Source of the DNA: Chaunax sp. Z400
Lineage: Eukaryota > Chordata > Actinopteri > Lophiiformes > Chaunacidae
Length of the DNA: 64,000 nucleotides
Direction of reading: 5' to 3'
Assembly (NCBI GenBank): GCA_037577475.1
Contig: CM075187.1
Coordinates: 21,110,810 to 21,174,809 of the forward strand
Shown: piece by piece, positions 10,850 to 26,010 of the stretch
Numbering within the stretch: position 1 is the first letter of the stretch
Layout of the letters: each line of letters begins with the position of its first letter
The notes under the pieces: generated by a model
Told to the model about the DNA's origin: nothing
Databases searched by the model: none
The model's input: only the letters and a program-made list of their open reading frames with translations
Program-made: the position numbers and the translations under genes

Positions 10850-13800
10850 AAGAGCTGAATTGAATCTGAGTTTTTGTTAATATTAATACATTTTTAAAAT
10901 AATGGTCTTTCCACGGTTCAACAATTTCCTGCATGACAGATGGCAAAAATCTTGTCTCTTTGTTGATGATGCCATGTTTTACTGGAACACAAAGACTTCC
11001 TCGGTCTCTCTGCTGTTGTGTGATGCAAATGCCGATGGCAGACACCACAGAAAGCCAATTATCCAGCAACAAAGGAAATTATTAAGCTGCCCGGTTGTTT
11101 GCCTGGCTAGATCTGGAGGAGAGTCTGTGATGAGTCTGTGCCAACTGGCACATGACTTATTTAATTACTTAGCCCTGCGGCACTAAATGAATCCGGCAGA
11201 TTTATGGATTCGTCCATTACCCATTTATCAGAAAACAATAAAAGCGTTCCTTTATGTTCCGTCCCCAAAGCACTCTTGGGCCCCATGACCATCAAGCAGA
11301 TCTGCCTGCTCTGTCTATAGGCCTCTGTCTTTTTTCAGTCAGGTCTAAGTAATGCACTGCAGCAGGTGGGTGGGCGGCCCTGTATTGATTCAAAGGCAAA
11401 ATATATATTGGAGAGCCTGATCATGAAAGACCTAAAGCTGGTCCAAAGCTACACTGATTTATTGATGTTTAGTAGCTTTTTGATGGAATGTGTCCAAGTT
11501 TTTCTGCTGTTCTGGGCAGTCTGGCTACGGGGGACCGATAATTGCTTTTAAATAGAAACTGTCTGTCAGTGTTACCTCACTCAGATGAGGGTAATTGTCT
11601 CCGATCCTAAATTTCCAGTTTTGTATATTATGGATTGTTGTGTAGACCTACAGTACCAGTAGGTATCATGGTCATCACGGTAATTTTATTTGCCCTTGAA
11701 CAAAAAACAAATCTTAATTTTGGGATGTTTTTGGTTTGGGTTTTTTAAGGAGAAGTAATTTTATTGTGCGCCTAAATTATGGAGGTCAGTCCATTCTTTG
11801 CTGTAAAGTGGTAAAAGAAAAGCTAAAAGAACTGAAAGAGCAGAGGGATTTACAAAAAAAGGCTAAAAAAAATCCCTGTCACTCATCACCACAGTCTGTA
11901 TATGTGCACCCATCAGGGGTTCACAAATCAGGCTTTTTAGGGTTCATGGGCTAAAACGCTTGAGCCCATCACATAGGATAATACCAGGCTTTAGTTGTTT
12001 AAGTCTCACAGATAATCCACTCAGGGTTCATTTCCCTTTTCCTGTAGAACTAAGGTTAGGAGAGTGTATTTTATTATTCTTCTCTGGCTGGAATTTGCTC
12101 TGGCCTTAAAAGTGTGAAGGCACAGGTGGGAAAAGGGCAGACGCCGTCTAAGGATTATGCTAATGTTATGCATACCAAAGAATAGAACTCTCGGGGGCAA
12201 AGGCAGCCAGAGAAGACAGTCGCCATGATATCACCACAGACGGCTTAACTCTCATGCATCGGGAGGCTTTGTGGGATTAATCGAATAATAAAGCTAGAAC
12301 TGTGCCTAAATCCTAATTGATTTTTTTTAAATCTTATGGACATTGTACTCATCATTGTATAGTGGATAAACCCAACATACAGCTGCGCCTGACTGATCAT
12401 GAACCTCTATCAGTAAACTGAGAAGTACAACTGCTTGTGTAGATTCTCATTCATCCAGGTCATGTTAATCCTCAAAGGTTGAATCACAAGCAACTGGACT
12501 TCTGTTTAAGGTTTTAAGGTTTCAGAACTCAAATAGAAGCCCATGTGCTTTGATTCAAACCTCTATGAGAAGGAGGTTTTCTGCAGGTTGTGAGACCTGA
12601 GTCAGACCTGAGACATGTTCAGACATCTAATTTTATGAATAAATGTTTCTATGATGATCAAGTGATACTACTGCCATCAACTTTAAGTTTCTGTGATTTA
12701 ATGACAGATACACAACTGTTAACAAATCACTGCTATTGATTATCTCTTTAATTTTAATTACATATGAATTAATAGATGAATAAAACAACAATTAAAAGGC
12801 TTATAATGGATTGGGAGCCTTTGACCATAAGTATGCTGGGCCTCCCATGACAAGTAAAAGCATGGTGCAGATTAAAGAAGTGAATACAGTACATTTTAAC
12901 AAGATTGAGTGTCTCTTATTAACCAATTATAAACTGTGTTTATGGTCCACTAAGACTTTAAATGAGGATCTACAATTTGTCTGAGTGACAAATAGTACAT
13001 TGACAATACAAAATCCTTTTTAAATCTTCACTGATCAGAGTGATAATTTCAAATAGCATTTTATAATAGTCCAAAATCCAAAGATATTTAGTTTGAGGTG
13101 ACATAAAACTGGGATAAGCAGAGATTTTTTTTTTTGGCATTTTGGGAGATATACATATTTGCTGTTATTCTGAGAGTTGGATGAGAAGATTGATACCATG
13201 TTGTGTCTGTGTCAAAGTAAGAAGCCAGAACCAGGAGGTGAATAGCATAGCTTAGCATTAAGACTGGAAGTGTAGGCAAACCAATAGCCTCGCTCTGTAA
13301 GTACAAAACAAACCGACCAACACATCTAAAGCTCTCTAATCAATGCATAAAGAGAAATGGAAAAACTGCATTTGTGGTTTTAGAAGGATTTATTTTCTGG
13401 AACTATTTCTTGTCAAACCAAAGCTGGGCATCGTGAATTTGAATAATTATCAATATGAGGTTACCACAAAACCAGTGGAGACGCTGATCAGAAGTGCCGT
13501 GCAAATGGATAAATTGTTGTTTGGCAAGAAATAATTTCATCCTATAACTTTCTCTAAAACAAAAATTGTCATATCAACGTTTTTGTTTATTTATGGATTA
13601 AAAAATTATCAAATGTGTTTCGTTGTGAGCTTCAGAGATAATGGTAGGCGATTTCTTTAATTAATTTCTTTAATACCTTTTGGACAGAGGCTAGGTGTTT
13701 GACCTCACTTTCAGTCTTTATGGTAAGCTAATTGCCTCCTTGGGCTGCCCCCATAATAAACTTGTGGACATTTAAGTGGTCAATTTTCTCATCTCTGTTT

Positions 13801-13957
13801 CAGAACATGAATAACTGTGTTTGCCAAAACTCCTGCAACAATTCCTCCTAATGGGTAATTTTCTGTTGACTGTGAATTGGTCAAGTCATTGTTTCAACTT
13901 GAAGAGGAATTACTATTTATTGTGACTGTTTTCACTGAAATTCATCCAATTAGCTGA
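10846..13957. other. Gene-free stretch with two candidate conserved non-coding blocks
   Basis: Non-coding. Two sub-blocks have higher complexity and homeodomain/SOX/POU-type words. The block at about 10900-11330 includes CCAATTATCC, TTTATGGATTCG and AACAATAAAAG. The block at about 12060-12300 includes ATGCTAATGTTATGCAT and GGGATTAATCG. The texture is that of teleost enhancers, but conservation is untested. The rest is AT-rich with no recognisable feature. Confidence 0.3.
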
Positions 13958-14100
13958 TCCATTCATCCATCCATCTATTTTCTTCCGCTTATCCGGAACA
14001 CCAAAGCGTTCCCAAGCCAGCCGAGAGATATATTCCCTCCAGCGTGTCCTGGGTCTACCCTGGGGTCTCCTCCCAGTGGGACATGCCCAAAATATGATCC
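13958..14100. repeat. Truncated interspersed repeat with ATCCATCC / TTCCGCTTATCCGG head
   Basis: Seen: CATCCATCCATCTATTTTCTTCCGCTTATCCGG is followed by CCCAAGCCAGCCGAGAGA, the phrase CCAGCGTGTCCTGGGTCTACC and CTCCTCCCAGTGGGACATGCC. Known: these phrases occur together, in this order, in an abundant fish repeat, probably derived from a non-LTR retrotransposon. A GC-rich middle portion appears deleted here. Confidence 0.7.
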
Positions 14101-15199
14101 TAATACCTGAAATGATTTATGCTATGAGTCTAGCAGAATTCAGCCTACATACACAGTGATGTTTGTTGAAAGAGAATCTCGTGTGATGCAGGATTGTTGG
14201 TGTGATTCAGAGGCCATCCTACTGCTGAAATACACTCACCTCTTCCAACTAACTTTAAACCCTTCTGAGGAAGGCATGATAATAACACAACACATGAATG
14301 AATGTATTTAACTCTCGTTCTGGATGTTTGCATAAGCCACAAATAAGGGCACTGGTTATGTAAACATGTTTCTGAAAGAAATCAGAGGGTCAGCCAAAGC
14401 GTGTTCCTGCCGAGGCCTGATCTTCCTCCAACATGAACAACCCATCCTTGTCCATTTGTGTCTGCGCAGCAAAGTTGGCAGCAGGAATCAATAAGGAGTA
14501 ATCGCTGAGTGTAAGTGAGAGTAAGTCGTGTGATGCATCCAGGGGACCTCGACCAGCATGAACCAACAAGTTATGGTTACAACATACAAGCACACCTTGT
14601 GCTTACATGCAGTCTAACATGGGTTTATAGAAAGTAAACATCTCAATGAAGAATAATCGAACTTCCTGTCATTGAGGTAGATTTATTTCATCATCATTAT
14701 TTTATTTTATTATTTCATACCCTATTTAACTAAACAATTTTTTGCAAGTTTTAGCTTCTACCTCGGTATATTTTTGCATTTTGGATGCTTTTCCTACAAT
14801 TCCTGGTACCTGGTGTGTAATTTATGGTGAAGCTAATATGTTTAGTTGCCAGATATGCCTCCAAAACTAGGCTCATCAAAGCTTTGGAGAATGTCATATG
14901 ATGATGCATTTGTTGCACAATTTTTTGTGGGGGTTAAGTCATCTTTAGATGACTCCATTTTCCCGTCATTTAGTGATGGAAATAGTAATGAGGAACTTTA
15001 GCTTTATTGATTATTCTGTGTTACTAGAGGTGACGTCCTTTCATCCACTGTGGTTTGATGAGTCTGGTCTGTGTTATCCTGTCAGTAAACATTAGCAAAG
15101 CTGAATTCAGACTTCATGTTTCCTGTGATGCATCATGTATCTTAAATATGTATTTTATAATACATATGAACCAATCGATTCCTGAAACCATGGACGAAT
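14101..15199. other. Gene-free stretch; nothing identified
   Basis: AT-rich sequence without splice-bounded ORFs or recognisable repeats. Two minus-strand ORFs of 65-67 codons show no motif. Confidence 0.4.
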
Positions 15200-15255
15200 T
15201 ACATACATACATACATAAATACATACATACATAAATACATACATACATACATACA
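15200..15255. repeat. (ACAT)n microsatellite, interrupted
   Basis: Tetranucleotide tract of ATAC units with two AAAT interruptions. Confidence 0.9.
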
Positions 15256-17333
<2,078 letters not shown>

Positions 17334-17452
17334 AGCACTTGTGCTCCTGCTGTGCTCATTTAATACCTGGTATTCAGTGACATGCTGTATTATCCTCCAC
17401 ATGCATGTGCTTTGAACTACAAGGAAGAAGTGTCCTACATTTCATAGACATA

Positions 17453-17453
17453 A

Positions 17454-17481
<28 letters not shown>
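17453..17481. repeat. (CA)n microsatellite
   Basis: About 14 CA units, 120 bases after the long (GT)n tract and in the opposite phase. Confidence 0.9.
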
Positions 17482-17484
<3 letters not shown>

Positions 17485-19344
17485 GATCTCCGTTTAAAGT
17501 GCTAACTGTTCCCTCTATAAAGGGAATGATGACCCGCAGAAGCCAAAATACTGTCAGTTCTTCCCAGAAGTTTCAGTTTGTCCAGTTAAATGTGCTGAAT
17601 GTTTCATTCAAAAGATGCTTTAATCCAGCTAAATGATGGCTTTTTAGCTATTAGCTAATGAGGATGGATCTAAATGCCTGCCAAAATGTGTCAGTGTACT
17701 TCATGAGCACCAAATATGAACATCACCTCTGTTCAACTGAATGTAGATTCAAAAATGCACAATAAATGTATTTGTGCTAGTTTTACTCTAAGTTAGTCCA
17801 TATTTCTCCTTAGCTGTCCATCCATAGTTTGTCAACACCAAGTTTACTTTAAAAATGCACCTGGATATCCCCCATGACTGTGGGTTGTGTTTTGTTTGTG
17901 TGCTTCAAAAACAGCCAGGAAAACCTTAATCTGCCACAAACCTGCTGCTCAGTAAAGATGAATGGAGTGATCTTCCTCTGGGACTAGTTGTCTCGGGACT
18001 TGGGGTCCTGGTTGCTTTGATGAAAAGCTCAAAGTGTATTTTCTCTGACCTTGACACCTCAACACCAGTTCCTTCCACTTAACTTCCTGGTCTGAAAACA
18101 AAGACCAAGTTGGCTTCTGACTCATGGCCTTTAGAGTTTTATCTCCAACCAAACATCTGCAGATGGCAAACTGTGATATCAATGAAGATGCACCCATATA
18201 CATCCACTTAAGTCAAGAATTGCTTGGTTGGCAGACTGCTGTTTAATATACTGTTCACTTATGGCCTTCATCGGAGTCATCAGGCAGCACTTTATGAAGG
18301 ACATTTAAATAGGTTAAAATAATAATTTTTGGTATGCAGCCAGGAAGTGAGAGACGTGGGATGATGTGGTCAGCATCTTAAACTCCCTGTACTTTGATTA
18401 ACACAGCAGCCAATTGGGTATTCACACATAATTAATTTGCCCATAGACGAGAGTCATGTGTGGTCATGTGGTTTTTAGAAGAGTCAAATTCCAGACATGA
18501 CCTCGTTCAGGCTGACGTGTGTTGGTTACATAATAAAGTTAATAATTTTCATTTAAAGGATAATCTTGCTGGAGCTTTGGTCCTTCTGACTACCTCTCCC
18601 CTCCATGAAACAAAAACAAATCCCCCATTATTCCAGTGCATTATTCTAGTAGAGATCAAAAGCATGGTAATAATGATTCAACTTTGCCTCTCCAGTTTGA
18701 CAGAGCAGCAATCAGAGAGGAGTTGCCCTCCATCTGTCTGGATTTACCAGAAAGGCTAAATAACGCACCTCACACTCACGACTAATAATAATGAATCTCC
18801 CCTCCTGTTGACTGTGTGACAGAGAGGGTCTAAATTACTGCAGTGGCTAATATTCAGTTTATCACCCCTGTGCCTCCCCTCCCACTTTCCAAATCCAGTA
18901 ATCCAGGAGAAAATGAAATTGCCTTAGTGACTTTCCGACCTGTCAGGGGAGGGAACGCCACACAGGACTGCAGTGTACAGTTTAAACCTGATTAAACCCA
19001 GTAAGGAGAGTTAACTTATTAGTGACTCTAGATCCAGGTTGGCTCTATGAATGTGAGAGAATAAATGGAGATGATTAATAAATGGTGGCTCAAAAATGTT
19101 TTCATTTTAGGCCACATTTAGAAACATTAAATCTTTAAGGTTACAAAGTAGTAGAAGCTGTTCAGGCAACCAAGCGTCACCAATTAGCACATATTGTTTT
19201 ACATATCAGCAGTGGCACTGTCAGTATAGATCAGAGTAGGGTCAAACAGTCACCTGGCCTGGAGAAGCTGCATTCCTAGTAAGATGGACTTGTCTGTCTC
19301 TGGAGCAGCAGCATAAAGTGAATCTTGATAAATCGAGGTACCTT
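17482..19344. other. Gene-free stretch with candidate regulatory blocks
   Basis: No gene evidence. Sub-blocks at about 18375-18460 (CAGCCAATTGGG, ACATAATTAATTTGCCC) and 18755-19020 (CTAATATTCAGTTTATC, CCTGATTAAACCC) are compositionally unlike the surrounding AT-rich filler and contain homeodomain-type cores. They are candidates only. Confidence 0.3.
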
Positions 19345-19603
19345 GGGGCAGCTGTGACTCAGGAGGTAGAGCAGGTCGAAACGGAACCAGGTCAGTAGTT
19401 CGATCCTTGAATCGAAGCGTCCTTTGGGCAACATACTAAATATTTCATCCATAGGTGTGAAGCATAGAAAATTCATGGGGTGTTATGAATACAAAGCTCT
19501 GTATCAGACTCTAGGATGGACTCTGCTATGGGTGAATGTGTGCTGTAAAGCAGTATGTGTTATTTGTAGACTAGAAAAGCTCCATTTACTCTTCACCATT
19601 TAC
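19345..19603 (+). repeat. tRNA-derived SINE, degraded
   Basis: Seen: an A-box-like TGACTCAGGAGG (19355-19366) lies in GGCAGCTGTGACTCAGGAGG, and a B-box GTTCGATCC lies at 19398-19406. The 3' body CTGTAAAGC...GACTAGAAAAGC...CCATTTAC...ACCATTTAC matches the teleost SINE that ends in AGACTAGAAAAGCGCTATATAAAT...CCATTTACC. Several substitutions show it is old. Confidence 0.8.
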
Positions 19604-21347
19604 TTGCTCAGTGACACACACACACAAAACCTTTTTGTGTATTGATCCAGATTTGAGTTTTGCTAATCAAGCTGAAATTAATGTGATATTTTCTGACGAT
19701 AGATTATTTGACATATGGTTGATGAAAATAAATAGATTTAATGCTCGAATAGGGGGATGAACCTCAATGTCATATGTAGACAAACTGCTATATACACAAA
19801 CATTTTTAGGTCTTCGTCTCTTTGTCGGTGAGTCTGTGAACTGAAGGTCTACCTTATGTTGGTACCATAGATATACGTGATTTGCTGCAACACCAGCAGG
19901 CTTGTGTTCTTTGATAATTGCTTTATTGATGCCAGCATCAGACACTAATTATGAGCAGTCACAGTATTCTTGTTGAAACTATGACGGTAATGAGTTTAGG
20001 CAGTGATCCGTAAGCTCTCATATTAGTCAACTGTCTGTTTGTACGCGTCACTTCACTTCACCTGACTGGAAAAACAATTAAAGCGATGCCAATAAACATG
20101 TTTGTTTGTTTGTTTTATCTGGGTCATGGCTGTATGTGATATCTCTCAGTCTGTCTGTCTATCTATCATCTATCATCTATTATTATTTATTATCTATTTA
20201 TTTTGAATATCTATCTATTCAAACTGAATGAATCCAGTTGAAACAAAAACGTCTTGTTTTATGTTTATTCTTTGTAAAACATAAGTTTGTTATGATAAGA
20301 AAAAGGTGAATACCAGTATATAGGAGTTTAGTATGCAATAAAGTATACTGTTGTATTTTTAACTGTCTGTATTACACTGCCATACAAGATAGGAAAGTAA
20401 AAATGCAACAGAAAAATAAAGCAAGTAGGAAAATGCTGGTATAGCAGAAATAAAAAGAATGTAATAAACGGGATGCATTCAATAAGATTAGACGAAGATA
20501 CTACAACTGTATCTTGTATTTGACTAGATTTGAGGTGTCGGCAGCTTTCAAGTGTTGCATTGAACCCATGAGACAGACCAGAAAATGCTTTTAGCCAGTA
20601 TTATGTGTGCCTCTGTATTGGTTGCAGATAATATGAAATGTTAAAGGACAGTGCAGGATATATCAGTTCATATGTATATATTAAAAAAAATAGTTTCTAC
20701 AGGTTTGCAGACAGACTGTCTTTATTTCTTTTCATCCAAATTCTGCTTTAGTATCAAAGCAGTAAGAATCACTGGCTGAAGGTCGGAGTGAACAGGAGAA
20801 AAACGCCTCCTCTTATCACGTCTGAACACAAAGCCTCACAAAACATTTATGCATTTTAAATTTATGCATGAAAGTTGCTCTAGGGTGTGTGCATACATCT
20901 CCTTTTAAACAAATTGAATTCCAGATCAAATAATAAACTCTTTCTCTTTGTTTGCCATTGTAAAAATATGAGACAAATCACAATGTTGGCCTTTAAGGCC
21001 TTAATATCAAGGGGACAGAGGGATGAGCTCATGTTTTATTCATGAGTAATCCTGGCCTGTGGCAAGCACAGGCTTTTTATTCAGTTAAGTGAGATTACAT
21101 TTGTTAAGTCATTTGTTAAATTGTAAAACAGGATAAGGCCGTGTAAATATGCACACACTGTCTGGCGCAACTGGCATGGTTGTTGACAAAACTGAAATGT
21201 TAATCTGTTATAAGAGAGTAGCTTTTGAACAATAAAAGTGAATAAATATACAGAACTTATATTATGTTACATTTATTTTAAGGGTTACCACTGCACATGT
21301 TTTTGTGTTTCGGCTGAAATGGTTAAACATTATGCCTCTGAAACACT
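19604..21347. other. Gene-free stretch; simple repeats only
   Basis: Contains (CA)n at 19613-19626 and interrupted (TCTA)n/(TATT)n at about 20150-20215. The rest is AT-rich with no support for a gene. Confidence 0.4.
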
Positions 21348-21490
21348 ATTACCTCCACCAAGGATGTAATGTTTTCGCCGGCGGTGGGTTGTTTGTTTGT
21401 TTGTTTGTTTGTTTGTTTGCAGGACTATGCACAAAATACGTGACAGGCTTTCCATCCAGACTCTCTGGATGTTTCAACTCTCCTTTATAA
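21348..21490 (+). mobile_element. MITE-like repeat beginning ATTACCTCC, fragment 1
   Basis: Seen: ATTACCTCCACCAAGGATGTAATGTTTTCGCCGGCGG is followed by (TTTG)n at 21389-21418. Known: ATTACCTCCGCCAAGGAGGTTATGTTTTCGCCGGC plus (GTTT)n is the opening of a common teleost repeat. A second copy lies at 46921. The 3' part is diverged or truncated. Confidence 0.65.
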
Positions 21491-21969
21491 AAATAAAATG
21501 TTATCAGCTGATAAAAAAATCACCTTGTTTACTTTATTAGATGCATTTTTAGCCATTAGTCATCTTCACAATAGGAACCACTGTTTCAGCTGCTGAGTGC
21601 AGTACATTAAGAAAAGCTGTCCTTGTATAATTAGCTAGTATTTTACCATTAATCATAGCTGTATAAGGGTTATCAATGAACAGTGAAGCTTCTATCATAG
21701 TTAAAATAACAAGCAGAAATGTTACATTTCTTGCTACATAACTTTTCTGTGAATCCCATGGTGCTTGCGAAAAATTCAAATTCATGTCTTCGTCTTCAAC
21801 AAGACCTTTTGAGATGAACTATCTTGACACTTTCATGTCCACAATAAAAAATGAAGCAAATTCTGTCAAAGCAAGTTCATATTACCGAAGACAAGTGTTA
21901 TATTATACAAACAAAATACAAAACAGAATTGCTTTGTTTACTTTGACATTTTTATTGACTTTTATAGAC

Positions 21970-22350
21970 ACTGAATGTGTGTCTTGCTGTCAGATTTGAT
22001 CTCCTCTTGTAGCTTCTTCTCCTCCTCATTCCTCCTCCGTAAACCCATTCAGAGTCTGCCTTTTTCCAGGCCGAGTGTTCCTCTTTATTTTGAATCTCTT
22101 CCTGAAGCTGCTTCTTCTTTCCTCTTTTCTCTTTCAACTTTTGGCTCAGTTTCGTACCTCAGATTGATCTGATGCGAATCTTTCAGCTGGTCAAGTTCTT
22201 GCTGAAGGGCTTGACATTCATCTTTTTCTCTTTAGAGCTCCTGTGAGAACTTGTGTTGGCGGATTATGTGAGCTGTTTTGAGTGGTTTTCAAAACTTTGC
22301 AGCTGAGCCTTTAGCTCCTCCACCTGCTCTTCAAGAGTCATCTTTTCCAG
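21970..22350 (-). pseudogene. Decayed coiled-coil coding fragment
   Basis: Seen on the minus strand, from 22350 downward: readable glutamate/lysine/glutamine-rich heptad sequence broken by stops and frameshifts. The pieces in order are CKLEKMTLEEQVEELKAQLQ then a stop, KFSQEL then a stop, ECQALQQELDQLKDSHQINL in the same frame, KVEREKRKEEAAS then a frameshift, LQEEIQNKEEHSAWKK, and RNEEEKKLQEEIKSD. No initiator methionine, splice sites or polyA tail were found. Inference: a relic of a long coiled-coil gene, possibly an exon of a former duplicated gene. The related fragment at 25390-25905 lies on the opposite strand. The parent gene is not recognised. Confidence 0.55.
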
Positions 22351-24689
<2,339 letters not shown>

Positions 24690-25389
24690 GACCTTATTTT
24701 TATGATTACTTGGAGTAATTGGAGTACAGAATGGATTCTTTGTATTAAGGTTAGAAAAAACAGTTTCCAGGTTTACTCTTAATTGTTTCTTCTGTAAAAT
24801 CAGGATATTTTCTTGTCTTGACCCCCTCTTGCCTCCTCTTTATTCCTGATGGACATTTGTATATTTTCACATGAGCGTGGGAGAGACACAGGAGCTGAAG
24901 GAAAACACAGAGGAGACTTTGTCATTTCCCAAACCTCAAATAATAACTCCCTTAGGTGGACTGTGGTGAGAAATGTGCACTGTCTGGCTCCACAGCAGAA
25001 TGAATTATGGAAGTGTTTGTATGTGTGTGTGTCTGCAGCCCACCATACAATAATGATAATTGACCAATTAGGTGACGGGGAGATGGATAAACACCTGGGG
25101 CTCATCCAGAAAGGTGAAACATAATGGAATAACAAGACAGAAAAAAGATCAACTAACATTGTTTTCCTTTTTGTCAGGTCATCAATAATATCACCCACTA
25201 TGACACATTTAAAAATGGAAAAGTGACATTTTACTGTTTATAAAAGAACAGGGTCAAATGAGCACACCGTCGGAATCATAAGAAGTTGCTGAACACACCG
25301 ATATATAATTTGTATGGGTAAAGTTAGAAGTTTGGACACCAAAGCGAGAGAGACAACCCTTACTATTTGCTTTCCCCCTTAATTTTTCA
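24690..25389. other. Gene-free stretch with a candidate conserved block
   Basis: About 24810-25125 is open on both strands (132 codons minus, 91 plus) without any domain. It carries words such as ATAATGATAATTGACCAATTAGG and CAAATAATAACTCCC. A block open on both strands and of mixed complexity is more typical of a conserved non-coding element than of a gene, but this is inference. Confidence 0.3.
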
Positions 25390-25905
25390 GGCAAAATTAT
25401 AATGGGAGTATATGAGGCAGTTGGGTGGGCAGAAAAGGAGGCCCCTGTGGAGCAAGCAGAGGCGCAGAAATCTGAGCTCCAAAAAGTAGACAAATACAGG
25501 AAAAAATTATCGCTGAGCTTTCAAACAACGTGGAATCAGAAAACAATAGATACAAAGCTCTCAGAGATCAGGTGGATAAGCTGACAACTCGGCTCCAAAA
25601 AGCACATGAAGACAGTTTGTCTCAGTTTGAAATAATTGCTGAGCTTTTCAACCAACATGGAATATCTCCAGCACCAGATTGAGAATTTGACCAATGTACT
25701 CCATACAAAGGAATCATGGGGAAATCATTTCTATCGCAGAAAGCTTGAGGAGGTCACTGCTTCGCGCAATGAACTCTCCGAGGAAAAAGCTGATCTCTCT
25801 AAGGCATACAATGAGCTCAAGCAAAGGTATCACACTGACTTGGAGAGAGAAAAAACTAAATATGAAAAATATGAAGAACTAGACTTCTATTTTGAGGTAT
25901 AACTT
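25390..25905 (+). pseudogene. Decayed coiled-coil coding fragment with internal repeat
   Basis: Seen: three consecutive reading frames each encode heptad-type coiled-coil sequence. The first includes EAPVEQAEAQKSELQKVDKY. The second includes NNRYKALRDQVDKLTTRLQK and ends in a stop at about 25682. The third is YLQHQIENLTNVLH through SRNELSEEKADLSKAYNELK to EREKTKYEKYEEL, ending at about 25902. At least two frameshifts are needed to read through. ATTATCGCTGAGCTTTCAAA near 25507 and its variant ATAATTGCTGAGCTTTTCAA near 25632 show a repeat unit of about 125 bases. Inference: a pseudogene fragment of a repetitive coiled-coil protein, probably the same family as the minus-strand relic at 21970-22350. 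Confidence 0.6.
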
Positions 25906-25929
25906 CTATGTTGAGGTATTGCAACGTTA

Positions 25930-26010
25930 CATAATAATAATGATAATAATAAACTTTATTTATGTAGCACTTTTCAAAACAAAGTTACAAAGTGCTTCAC
26001 AATGTTAAAA
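25930..26010. repeat. Short interspersed repeat, AACTTTATTTATGTAGCAC type
   Basis: Seen: (ATA)n leads into AACTTTATTTATGTAGCACTTTTC, AAAACAAAGTTACAAAGTGC and TTCACA. Known: this phrase series is a recurrent dispersed element in fish genomes. Class not assigned. Confidence 0.65.

Noticed and set aside
10544..10880. Two ORFs sharing MDTVSH...WETVSK on opposite strands
   Set aside because: The similarity comes from the 84-bp palindrome, not from protein duplication.
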